A stretch of 37,931 nucleotides of DNA. It comes from an uncultured Pirellulaceae bacterium. Its GTDB lineage: Bacteria; Planctomycetota; Planctomycetia; Pirellulales; Pirellulaceae. Positions 17,913-26,433 of this stretch are shown one piece after another. The translations under genes and the position numbers were made by a program. Below the pieces are notes generated by a model that was not told the origin of the DNA, did no database searches, and saw only the letters and a program-made list of their open reading frames with translations. Each line of letters opens with the position of its first letter. The stretch's first letter is position 1. The stretch is taken from NCBI GenBank assembly GCA_905480545.1, contig CAJQQR010000117.1:1-37931 (forward strand). Direction: 5' to 3'.

Positions 17913-18825
17913 GTTAACCTTTCGAGAAGTACCGCGGTGCGATCCGGTGGAAATCGTTTGTTCAAGTGATTTCGCGGGAATGATAAAGGCGGTACCAAGT
18001 AGAGAGTTATAATTTCGATGGGTTCAGAAAAGCGATCGACCATCTCGATGTTTGTTAAGGGGATATTATCGATTAGTGAGTTCGAAAGTCAAGAAATTTG
18101 TTTTCTATTTCAGTTGAATTAGAAACGTAGTCGTCGTCCGCAAATGACTGTTCGTTGTGTGGAAGGAATCGGGTTCAGGCGAAGTTTGATGTTTCGCGAA
18201 TTCATGCTGAATGTTTGGGCTGCGTTTATAGATCCGTTGCAAAAATTTATCGTTTCCGGATCGAAAGATGAAACATAGGTAAGGCGAAAATGTAAGCCTC
18301 AGCACGGTTCTGGTTGTGACCGATGCGGCGCAAAGGGAATCAGGTTTTTATGAAGTTTCACGCTCAAAGCGGGGATCGGCCAATTCTCGTTGTAAAAACT
18401 GTCAAACCAGGTCCAATCGCCAGCGATGTTTGGATCGTGCTTGAGCCGCAACCAACAGGGAGTAGATCCACACCACCCTGTGATTTGCTGAATGTTGCAG
18501 CCGATATCCAGATGAGTTTTTTTGGGTTCGGCAAGTTGGACAGTTGGGAAGTTCTGTATTCGTTGCAAACACTCTCGTCCCCAACTCAGTCGTGTCCAAC
18601 AGGATTTTGCTGGGTGGTTCGCTAGATTCGCGGATTATGGAAATATGGATTAAAATGGAGAAGTCGCCGAGTGGTCATTTTATCGGACGCTGTAAACGGC
18701 GTGATTCTCACCTAAGCAATTTCGTAAGCAAACACCATTCGTTTGTACCCACCGTAAGAAATTGGATCTTGCCAGACTCTGACATCCGCTGCTGCAAAGA
18801 TCAAAAAAAGCAAAGTATGCCAAAC
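17913..18825. other. intergenic region between the small acidic protein gene and the DUF1592 gene
   Basis: About 900 bp between divergent genes, holding both promoters. Open frames here overlap each other and look non-coding. The DUF1592 frame itself is open back to 18544, but those codons read as hydrophilic filler before an evident signal peptide. An inverted GATCCG/CGGATC pair flanks the stretch around 18231-18262. The 12-bp motif at 18704-18715 is listed separately. I see no tRNA or terminator. Confidence 0.5.
18704..18715 (+). promoter_or_regulatory. second copy of ATTCTCACCTAA motif
   Basis: Exact copy of the 12-mer at 1606-1617. With the four preceding bases the match is 15 of 16 (CGTGATTCTCACCTAA against CGTCATTCTCACCTAA). 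It lies 110 bp before the chosen start of the DUF1592 gene. A shorter form, TCACCTA, is at 21481-21487 before the DUF1552 gene. Confidence 0.4.
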
Positions 18826-21297
18826 ATGAAATTGATTCCAACTCGAAGTTTTGGGCTTCTATGCGTGCTGTGTTGTTTTTCACTTTACGGCATGACATCG
18901 TATCACCTCGCTTCACCCGTTTGCGCGCAAACAAAGATTCCCACCATGGACCACCGACATCGCTCTGCATTGCAAGAGGGCGGTAAGATATATGAAGCGT
19001 CATGTGCGGATTGCCACGGGGGAAACGGCGAGGGTGTTGAGGGGACTTTTTCACAGCCGTTGCATGGCGTGATGACGCTTGACGAATTGACGCGATATGT
19101 TGATGCGACCATGCCGGAAGAGGATCCTGAATCGTGTGTCGGTGACGAGGCGAAAGAGGTCTCGAAATTCATCTTCGAAAAATTTTATTCGCTTGACGCT
19201 CAGAACCTTCGAAATCCACCGACGACTGTTTTCTCACGGCTTACGCGAGTGCAACACGTTAACGTTATTGCTGATTTGGTTGCATCGTTTTCCAATCGCC
19301 GCGAATCCATCCAAACGAAACACGGTTTGCGGGCGGCGTATTATTCGTCGCGAAGTCAGCGGCGAAATAATTTGGTGAAAGAGAGAATCGATCGGCAAAT
19401 AGATTTTGATTTTGGTGAAGGTGTTCCGACATTTAAAACCCTTAAAAAGCCGCAAGAAAAAAAAATCAAGACGACCGAAAAACCAACTCCGCCGTCGAAG
19501 AAAACTGAAAAAGAATCTGACAAACAAGTCGATCCCCAGACAGCTAAAAAGATCGATGGCAAGGAGTTTTCGATTCGCTGGAGTGGATCGCTGATTGCTG
19601 AGGAGTCAGGCGAGTATGAAATCATCGTTCGTTCCGCAAACTCGGTGCGATTGTTTTTGAATAATCAGCGCAAGGCATTGGTGGATGCCAATGTCGTTTC
19701 AGGTGATTTGTCCGAGTATCGAGCTCGAATTGCATTGATTGGAGGTCGTAGTTTCGACTTGCAGGTTTCAGTCGCGCGACACAAGGAAAAGACTGCGTCG
19801 GTGCAATTGTGTTGGGTGCGACCAAGCGGCGTTGAAGAAATAATACCATCGAGGAACTTTTCCGTTGAACGTTCGCAGGCGGTGTTTGTGCCAAATGTTA
19901 AGTTTCCGCCGGATGATGAAAGTTATGGGTATCCGCGCGGGATTTCAATTTCAAAGGAATGGACAGAATCGGTGTCCAAGACTGCGATTCAAACGGCATT
20001 ACATATCAGCAAGAATATCGATCGTTTTGTAAAGGATTCAAAAGACAAGGTTGCGTATAAAAAATCTGCGAAAGAGTTCTGTGGTTCTTTTGCAGAAAAG
20101 GCTTTTCGCTCTCCGCTTTCTAAGGAACAGAAAAGCCGGTACGTCGATTCGCCGTTTTCGGGGGATGTTACCGTTAAAGAGTCGATCAAGCGTTCATTGG
20201 TGTTGATTTTGAAATCGCCGCTCTTCCTGTACGTTGACCTTGCCGTAGAGACACCCAGTCCCGCGTTTTGGTTGGCAATGACTTATTGGGACTCAATTCC
20301 GAATCGAGAAATTCAGGATGCTCAGAATCGAGGTCAGTTGATGGACAAGTCGAATATCGATTGGCGATTGGAAAAAATGCTGACGGATAATCGTGCGAGG
20401 ATTAAGCTACGTCATTTTTTTGAGCACTGGTTGAAACTTGCGGAATTCAAGAATATGGCCAAAGATACAATGCTCTTTCCGAACTTTGATGAGAAATTAG
20501 CCGAGGATTTGCGTGAGTCTTTAATGCATCAAATCGATGATGCCGTATGGGGCGAAGTATCTGATTTCAGACAGCTGATCGACGGAAAGTCTTGGTTTGT
20601 GAACAAGAGAATCGCGAATTATTACGATGCAGAAATTCAAGCCGACGACGAATTGGAAGAGTTTAGAAAAGTCGAGCGCAAAAACGGAAGAGGCATTCTT
20701 ACGCATCCGTTTTTGATGTCCGGATTTGCTTACTCAAAATCTAGTTCACCGATTCATCGCGGCGTTTTTCTGACTCAAAACGTTTTGGGACGACGGCTCA
20801 ATCCACCGCCGGACGCTTTTCCACCATTCGATGGCGAAATCGCAAAGACATGGACGACTAGGGAAAAAGTTGAATTTCAAACCAAGCCGATCGCGTGTCA
20901 ACGTTGCCATTGTCTAATTAATGACCTCGGATTTGCATTGGAGGAATTTGATGCCGTTGGCAAATACCGAAAATTCGACAATTTGAAACCTGTGAATCCT
21001 ACCGGTGAACATATGAATGCTGATGGAAAACTGGTAAAATACGCGGACGCTGGCGAGCTTGCGGCAGTTTTGCGAGATGATCGTGGGGTTCACGAAAATT
21101 TCGTTGAGGAACTGTTTCAATTTTTGGTAAAACAACCGTTGGCAGCATTTGGTTCAGATTCAAAGCAACGATTGATGAAGCATTTTGTCGATAATAACTT
21201 TAGCGTAAAGAAACTTTTGATCGAAATAGGTAAGGTAGCGGCATTTCGTCGTCCCAATCATTCGGTCGAATCAAATGAAAATGTCTCTTCTCAATAG
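18826..21297 (+). CDS. exported cytochrome c/PA14/DUF1592-family protein
   Basis: 823 residues from ATG 18826 (ATG 18817 is equally possible). A signal peptide (about 1-35, ending near CAQ) precedes a cytochrome c-like domain with CADCHGG (60-66) and a Met near 96. DUF1587-type segment (LTRVQHVNVIADL, about 139-151) follows, then a PA14 domain (about 168-345), DUF1595 (about 390-445), DUF1592 (about 450-585), DUF1588 with a second CxxCH (CQRCH, 691-695), and C-terminal DUF1585. This is the standard planctomycete order. The role is presumed extracytoplasmic redox with a carbohydrate-binding PA14; the reaction is unproven. Odd: the PA14 domain is interrupted by a 44-residue Lys/Glu/Pro/Thr segment (204-247). 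The next gene is DUF1552, its usual partner, 226 bp downstream. Confidence 0.92.
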   Translation: MKLIPTRSFGLLCVLCCFSLYGMTSYHLASPVCAQTKIPTMDHRHRSALQEGGKIYEASCADCHGGNGEGVEGTFSQPLHGVMTLDELTRYVDATMPEEDPESCVGDEAKEVSKFIFEKFYSLDAQNLRNPPTTVFSRLTRVQHVNVIADLVASFSNRRESIQTKHGLRAAYYSSRSQRRNNLVKERIDRQIDFDFGEGVPTFKTLKKPQEKKIKTTEKPTPPSKKTEKESDKQVDPQTAKKIDGKEFSIRWSGSLIAEESGEYEIIVRSANSVRLFLNNQRKALVDANVVSGDLSEYRARIALIGGRSFDLQVSVARHKEKTASVQLCWVRPSGVEEIIPSRNFSVERSQAVFVPNVKFPPDDESYGYPRGISISKEWTESVSKTAIQTALHISKNIDRFVKDSKDKVAYKKSAKEFCGSFAEKAFRSPLSKEQKSRYVDSPFSGDVTVKESIKRSLVLILKSPLFLYVDLAVETPSPAFWLAMTYWDSIPNREIQDAQNRGQLMDKSNIDWRLEKMLTDNRARIKLRHFFEHWLKLAEFKNMAKDTMLFPNFDEKLAEDLRESLMHQIDDAVWGEVSDFRQLIDGKSWFVNKRIANYYDAEIQADDELEEFRKVERKNGRGILTHPFLMSGFAYSKSSSPIHRGVFLTQNVLGRRLNPPPDAFPPFDGEIAKTWTTREKVEFQTKPIACQRCHCLINDLGFALEEFDAVGKYRKFDNLKPVNPTGEHMNADGKLVKYADAGELAAVLRDDRGVHENFVEELFQFLVKQPLAAFGSDSKQRLMKHFVDNNFSVKKLLIEIGKVAAFRRPNHSVESNENVSSQ

Positions 21298-21341
21298 CGT
21301 TTGGATGCGAGGTCGGACATTTGTCGGTCTGGTACCTACCG

Positions 21342-21363
21342 GAAATCGAAGTCCTTCGATTTC
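21342..21363. repeat. 9-bp perfect inverted repeat between the DUF1592 and DUF1552 genes
   Basis: GAAATCGAA (21342-21350), GTCC loop, TTCGATTTC (21355-21363), 44 bp after the DUF1592 stop. No T-tract follows on either strand, so it is not a standard terminator. If the two genes share a transcript, it would be an intercistronic hairpin able to set 3'-end stability or relative expression. Confidence 0.75.
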
Positions 21364-21491
21364 AAGATAATGTGTTCGCGATGAAACAAAACGTTATGCT
21401 GCGACACAAATTAAAAAGAATTTCAGTTATTCACTCCCACCCAATTTGAACTCATTTTAACGAACAAGCCGTTTTGCTCGTCACCTACCCA

Positions 21492-21527
21492 ATGCGTTCC
21501 ACCAACATCGTCGAGAAATCGAAGTGA
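21492..21527 (+). CDS. possible 11-codon upstream ORF (leader peptide) of the DUF1552 gene
   Basis: ATG at 21492 opens an 11-residue frame ([11 protein letters not shown]) whose TGA (21525-21527) overlaps the GTG start of the DUF1552 gene in the 4-base arrangement GTGA. TCACCTA sits 4 nt before this ATG. Such an overlap allows translational coupling. There is no proof of translation. If the DUF1552 protein really starts at ATG 21584, the overlap means nothing. Confidence 0.25.
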   Translation: MRSTNIVEKSK

Positions 21528-22969
21528 ATCATTTACAACACATCATTCCATCCGATTCGCCAACCGTTGATAATCATCCGTCGATGGGTTCCTGTCGCTC
21601 TCAATCCGCCAAATCTGGATCGCGTCGGACACGTTCACAGCGAACTGAAAGCAACTCAAGCCGTCGAGAATTTTTAAAGTATCTCGGTGTGTCGTCTGCT
21701 GTCGCACCTTTTTTATGGAACTTGCCTGAGGTGGGTTTTGCGAACGTCGTTTCCGGTAGGCGAAAGCAACGACTGATTGTGATGTTCAGTCCTAACGGAA
21801 TCGTTCCTAAAAACTTTTGGCCCGACGAAGAGGGCGGCGATTTTAAATTGAAGCCGATCCTAAAGCCGTTGGAAAAGTACAAAGATCAGATGCTGATCAT
21901 GAACGGCGTATCCAACAAGATTCGGGGAGACGGTGACAGTCACATGCGGGGCATGGGGTGCCTCCTAACCGGGATCGAGCTGTTTCCGGGAAATATTCAG
22001 GGCGGATCGCATACTCCTGCCGGATGGGCGAAAGGTTTGTCAATCGATCAGGAGATAAAGAATTATCTCCAGAAGAATCCAGAAACACGAACTCGGTTTG
22101 GTTCTTTGGAATTCGGCGTCGTTGTGCCGAACAAAGCTGACCCATGGACGCGAATGGTTTTCGCCGGACCCAATCAGCCAATCGCGCCTATCGACAATCC
22201 GTACGACATGTTCGAGAAAATGTACGGCAAACTCAATGACCAGCAAACGATTAAGAGCATTCTCGATCCGCTCAAAGAAGAATTGAAATCGGTGAAGTCG
22301 TCATTAGGCAGTCAAGGTCGCAATCTAATTGAACAGCACGAAACGTTTGTTCGCGAAATGGAAATTGAAATCCAAGCGGGACCGCGTGAAGTCAATCCGA
22401 AGGCATTGCCAACAATCGAGTCAGGCGTGAAGAATGAAAATGACAACATGCCGCTGCTTAGCCGGATGCAAATCGAGCTATTGGTTAATTCACTTCAAAC
22501 GGATATGACTCGAGTTGCAACGTTACAATTCACTCGATCGGTGGGCGGTGCTCGTCTCAAGTCGTTGGGCATCGAAGAGAATCATCATGCACTTTCCCAT
22601 GAATCCGATCGCGATAAAGATGCTCAAGAAAAGTTGACGAAAATTGACACCTGGTTCTGTGAGCAACTGAAGTATTTGGTTGACAAGTTAGCAACCACAC
22701 CGGAAGCAGACGGTTCTGGCATGATGCTCGACAATACAACCGTCGTTTGGACCAACGAACTTGGACAAGGCAACTCTCACACGCTCAATAACATTCCGTT
22801 TGTGATGGTTGGTGGCGGGTTGGATTTCAAAATGGGGCGATCGTTGAAATACAAAAAGCTGGCCCACAACCGGCTCTTGATTTCACTTGCTCATGCTTTC
22901 GGGCATCACATAGAATCATTCGGAAACAAGCAACACAGCCATGGTGGAGTGATTTCGGAATTGTCCTAA
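21524..22969 (+). CDS. DUF1552 family protein with Tat signal
   Basis: 481 residues from GTG 21524; ATG 21584 (20 codons later) is a serious alternative and would place the Tat motif closer to the N-terminus. The Tat motif [11 protein letters not shown] (RR at 47-48) is followed by a hydrophobic stretch, so export folded is expected. The body is DUF1552: [83 protein letters not shown] and HGGVISEL near the end. The family pairs with DUF1592 proteins in planctomycetes and related bacteria; its biochemical role is unknown and it may be a phosphatase/sulfatase-fold relative of DUF1501. It is closed by a strong terminator at 22997-23035. Confidence 0.9.
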   Translation: MNHLQHIIPSDSPTVDNHPSMGSCRSQSAKSGSRRTRSQRTESNSSRREFLKYLGVSSAVAPFLWNLPEVGFANVVSGRRKQRLIVMFSPNGIVPKNFWPDEEGGDFKLKPILKPLEKYKDQMLIMNGVSNKIRGDGDSHMRGMGCLLTGIELFPGNIQGGSHTPAGWAKGLSIDQEIKNYLQKNPETRTRFGSLEFGVVVPNKADPWTRMVFAGPNQPIAPIDNPYDMFEKMYGKLNDQQTIKSILDPLKEELKSVKSSLGSQGRNLIEQHETFVREMEIEIQAGPREVNPKALPTIESGVKNENDNMPLLSRMQIELLVNSLQTDMTRVATLQFTRSVGGARLKSLGIEENHHALSHESDRDKDAQEKLTKIDTWFCEQLKYLVDKLATTPEADGSGMMLDNTTVVWTNELGQGNSHTLNNIPFVMVGGGLDFKMGRSLKYKKLAHNRLLISLAHAFGHHIESFGNKQHSHGGVISELS

Positions 22970-22988
22970 GCCCTGCGTGTTGGATGTT

Positions 22989-23035
22989 AAAAAAACAAAT
23001 CCATTTGATCGACAAATCGGTCAAATGGATTTTTT
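22989..23035. terminator. strong bidirectional terminator between converging genes
   Basis: A 12-bp perfect stem (22997-23008 with 23021-23032) extends through four more pairs, including one G-U, to a CAAA tetraloop, giving 16 pairs. T-runs flank it on both strands: T30-T35 on plus, and on minus TTTGTTTTTTT from the A-run at 22989-22999. It ends both the DUF1552 transcript (stop 22969) and the minus-strand dehydrogenase transcript (stop 23062). Confidence 0.92.
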
Positions 23036-23061
23036 ATGCGCTCCAAACAAGGTGGGCAAGT

Positions 23062-26000
23062 CTACTTGTCGAGAGACTTAAGGTAAGCGACCAAATCGCG
23101 GATTTCGGAGAGTGAAAGATTCTTGACCAAGTCGGCCGGCATTGAGGATTTTCCGTTCCCTCGTTGCTCAATCGTTTCTTTGTCAATCGAAATGGCTTTG
23201 GCCTCAGGGGTGATCAGTACCAAGGTCGTTTCGTCTTCCGATTTCAGAATCCCACGGAATGAGAGGCCATCGTCGGTATCGACCATCACCGTCTCGAAGT
23301 TTTTTGCGATGGCGGCGTCGGGCATCACAATTGCTTCAAGTAAATATTGCCGATCTTTTTCTTTCCCTATCTGGGAAAGGTTGGGGCCAACTTCACCGCC
23401 GCGATCCTCTATTTTGTGGCAACGCATGCAGTATACAGCGCCTTTCTCAAAAAAAATGGTCGCTCCGCGGGCAGCGTTTCCACCCTCCTTGCATTCAATG
23501 TATTTAGAAATTGGATTTGCTGCTTCAAGTGATTTTTCGTAAGCAGCCAACTGGGCTCGGATTGGTTTTCCACCAATTGAATTTGCTGCCAAGATTACGT
23601 CCAAACGTGTATCGGCTGGAACCTTACCGGCGAGTAATCGCTGCATTGACTGAGCAATCAGCTTTTTCGATACACCATTTGGCGTGGAGCCAATCGTTGC
23701 GTAGGCCGCTTGACGCTCAGCGACGTTCTCCGAGTTGACCCCTGCTTCGAGGGCTTTCCTCGCAGCGCCCGGATCGGTTTTGAAAATCAAGTCGCGTGCT
23801 GCAATTCGAACCGCCGGTGACTTATCGTTGACCGCCTTCAGGATTGTTTGCTTTAATTCTTTAACGTTTAACGTTGCCATGGCCCGAAGTGCATCAGCGC
23901 GAGATGGACCATCGTTTGTCGAATTTGCAAAAATGTTTTTGACCGTCGGTTCAATCTCTTTAAGCTTCAGTTCAGTAGCAGCATCGATCACGGCCTTTGT
24001 CAGTTTGGGGCTGCCACTTAAAAGTGTTGGAAGAAAATTTTGGATTGCACTTGCTGCGATTTCGGATGAACGCTGCTTCATCGGACGCCAATCACCAAGT
24101 ACTCGGTCACGACTGGAGGGCGTCGCCCAAGTCTTCAGCATATCGATCGCTTCCAAACGCATCAGCTCATCCGCGTTTTTGTTTGAGGCAAAACGCGCGA
24201 TTGCCCAGGCATGCTCTTTTGTTCCCAAGCGGAAATTAGCATTAAGGACACGTCGAATTACCGGGTTGCTTGCCGACGCATTAGAAATCAACTTGGCCAG
24301 GGCGTTAAAGTTTTCGGAAATCGGCAAGTCATGAATCGCTCGGACGGCCTCAACTACGATGGTAGGTTCCGGATCAGAAAGAAACGATACCAGCTCTTGT
24401 TTCTTTAGTTTTCGCATTGCGATAACGGCGGCCATTCGGACGAATCGTGACGAATCCTTTGCCGCTGTCTTGAGCAAGACTCCACTTTGGTCATAAACCA
24501 ATGCCATAATCGCTCCGTGTCGCACGATCGGATCGGTCCCCGAATTATTGTCGAGCATCGCGATCAACTTCGACGAAACACTCTTGTCGTTGGCTGCAAA
24601 TTCTTGCTTACCCAGCGACATCGCAGCAAAATATTGAACTCGTTTGTTGTCGTCCAATAATAAATTCGCAAGTTGTGACGCGTATTTGGTTACCCCAATA
24701 TCGCCAACTAATTTCGCATATTGACCTCGGACCTCGTCATCATCTGCGTCGAAAAGCGAAACCAAGTCTTTGATTTCAGATTTGTCGTCCTTGTCCCGAA
24801 GGATTTGCCCGATTCCCCATAACGCGTGAATACGCGGCAAAGTCGAATTGAGGTCATCTAATGCAACCGTTTTCAACGCATTCAGGTCGCCCCGGATTGC
24901 CAATTCGAATTGGGCTTCCTGTCGGACCCGTTGATCCGGTGATTCCAAAAGCGATGTCAGCCGGTTGGTATCCAGTTTTGGCATGCCTTCGTTCAACAGC
25001 TTTTTGACTTCGGCGACCAACATGTCTTTTTCAGCTTCCGGATTGGTGTATCGATAGATACGTCCCTTGCCCAGACCTTCCCAACCGTTCACCCAATCGC
25101 TCACCAGCATGGAGCCGTCAGGCGCGAATTGAACGTCGGTCACCAATTGACGCCAAAAGGTTTCCTCCATGTCGGCAACTTCAAAAAACGCTCCTTTGGC
25201 TTTGACACGAAATGTTCGAATACCCGAGTTGACCGGACCGCCGCGAAAATCACAAAGAAAAAACTTGCCGTTGAATTCTTTCCCCAAACCTGTGCCTGGA
25301 TAGTATGCCAATCCGGAGGGGCCATCAGCCAGGTTTGTGACTGGGGGAACGGTGTAGGCTGGCGATTCTTCCGAAAAAGGATTCCATATTTTTTCGCGAT
25401 TGAATGGACCTCGATCCGGTAGATACTGATAGTACATTCGCCAACCGCTGTCGCTTCCGGGCACAACATAAACCCAACGAGCCTTATCGCCGCTATCCGA
25501 GTTGTTGTCGCCTGTAAACAGGTTCCCAAATTCGTCGAATGCTAATTCTTGTGGGTTTCGCAGGCCAGTCGCCACGACCTCCAAATTGCTGCCGTCCAAC
25601 TCACAGCGGAAAACGGCACCAGATGCCGGATCCTTCAATTGCTTCCCACCCGACTGGATGTTGTAGCCGCGGTCACCGATACTGAAGTATAAACGACCGT
25701 CCGGGCCGACGATCAATCCATGTGAATCGTGTCCACGAAATGCGAATCGAACCCCGTAGCCGGTATGAAGTGATTTGCGTTTCTCTGAGACACCGTCCCC
25801 ATTTGTGTCTTCAATCATCCAGACATCGGGAATGCATGTGTAATAAACTTTGTCGCGAAAAGAGAGGACACCGGCGCCGGTCCCCATTTCGATTTGATTG
25901 AAGTGCTTCGCAAAGATCGAGTTTTTATCCGCTTTTCCATCGCCGTCATTGTCGAGCAACAAGCGAATCCGATCGTCATGTTTTGTGTACTCAACCTCCG

Positions 26001-26433
26001 CATTCTTTACATGCTTTTTGATGTAAGCGATTCGGTCCGCTACCGATTGAGCAGCCAAGTCTTCGTCTAACCATTCTGCATGATTCCGATTGTCTTCGAT
26101 TCCTTTTCCTTGGCGATACGATTCACACACAAACACGCGGCCCTGGTGATCGACATGAAACGATACGGGATTTCCAACATCCGGCTCAGCCGCGAACAAA
26201 TTGATTCGGAGATTCGGAGGATATTTGAAATTCCCCATCATCTTTTCGCCCTCGTCAGAGGCCGCGGCAAGTTTCGGGGTTTGCGGAATCACTTGTGAGT
26301 AAGCTGCCGAAGGCGTCAGGAATAGCAGGCCGAATACTGCCAAATTCCTGGCAATGTTATGGCAAGATGAGTGCGTGGATGGGAACCAGTTCTTAATCGG
26401 GGTAGTCATTGGAATCATAAGCCGTTTATTCAT
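23062..26433 (-). CDS. exported beta-propeller (membrane-bound dehydrogenase)-HEAT-cytochrome c protein
   Basis: 1,123 residues from ATG 26433; ATGs at 26472, 26418 and 26409 are alternatives. I prefer 26433 because it overlaps the kinase stop as ATGAATAA, a coupling arrangement. A signal peptide (ARNLAVFGLLFLTPSAAYSQ) leads to the planctomycete-type putative membrane-bound dehydrogenase domain, an NHL/PQQ-like propeller (SFHVDHQGRVFVCES, DGRLYFSIGDRGYN, LAFDEFGNLFTGDNNSD). A long HEAT-like helical region follows (about 490-960), then a C-terminal haem domain with CMRCH, the LLEAIVMPDAAIAKNFE block and SSMPADLVKNLS. It is periplasmic and presumably an oxidoreductase passing electrons through its own haem. 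The substrate is unknown. It is probably co-transcribed with the upstream kinase. Confidence 0.92.
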   Translation of the reverse strand: MNKRLMIPMTTPIKNWFPSTHSSCHNIARNLAVFGLLFLTPSAAYSQVIPQTPKLAAASDEGEKMMGNFKYPPNLRINLFAAEPDVGNPVSFHVDHQGRVFVCESYRQGKGIEDNRNHAEWLDEDLAAQSVADRIAYIKKHVKNAEVEYTKHDDRIRLLLDNDGDGKADKNSIFAKHFNQIEMGTGAGVLSFRDKVYYTCIPDVWMIEDTNGDGVSEKRKSLHTGYGVRFAFRGHDSHGLIVGPDGRLYFSIGDRGYNIQSGGKQLKDPASGAVFRCELDGSNLEVVATGLRNPQELAFDEFGNLFTGDNNSDSGDKARWVYVVPGSDSGWRMYYQYLPDRGPFNREKIWNPFSEESPAYTVPPVTNLADGPSGLAYYPGTGLGKEFNGKFFLCDFRGGPVNSGIRTFRVKAKGAFFEVADMEETFWRQLVTDVQFAPDGSMLVSDWVNGWEGLGKGRIYRYTNPEAEKDMLVAEVKKLLNEGMPKLDTNRLTSLLESPDQRVRQEAQFELAIRGDLNALKTVALDDLNSTLPRIHALWGIGQILRDKDDKSEIKDLVSLFDADDDEVRGQYAKLVGDIGVTKYASQLANLLLDDNKRVQYFAAMSLGKQEFAANDKSVSSKLIAMLDNNSGTDPIVRHGAIMALVYDQSGVLLKTAAKDSSRFVRMAAVIAMRKLKKQELVSFLSDPEPTIVVEAVRAIHDLPISENFNALAKLISNASASNPVIRRVLNANFRLGTKEHAWAIARFASNKNADELMRLEAIDMLKTWATPSSRDRVLGDWRPMKQRSSEIAASAIQNFLPTLLSGSPKLTKAVIDAATELKLKEIEPTVKNIFANSTNDGPSRADALRAMATLNVKELKQTILKAVNDKSPAVRIAARDLIFKTDPGAARKALEAGVNSENVAERQAAYATIGSTPNGVSKKLIAQSMQRLLAGKVPADTRLDVILAANSIGGKPIRAQLAAYEKSLEAANPISKYIECKEGGNAARGATIFFEKGAVYCMRCHKIEDRGGEVGPNLSQIGKEKDRQYLLEAIVMPDAAIAKNFETVMVDTDDGLSFRGILKSEDETTLVLITPEAKAISIDKETIEQRGNGKSSMPADLVKNLSLSEIRDLVAYLKSLDK

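Noticed and set aside
18544-18816. Upstream extension of the DUF1592 protein by about 90 residues
   Set aside because: The extension is hydrophilic and would bury a clear signal peptide that begins at 18817 or 18826.
23735-24334. 199-codon plus-strand frame within the HEAT region
   Set aside because: Antisense to a well-supported gene with clear domains; no ribosome site or homology.
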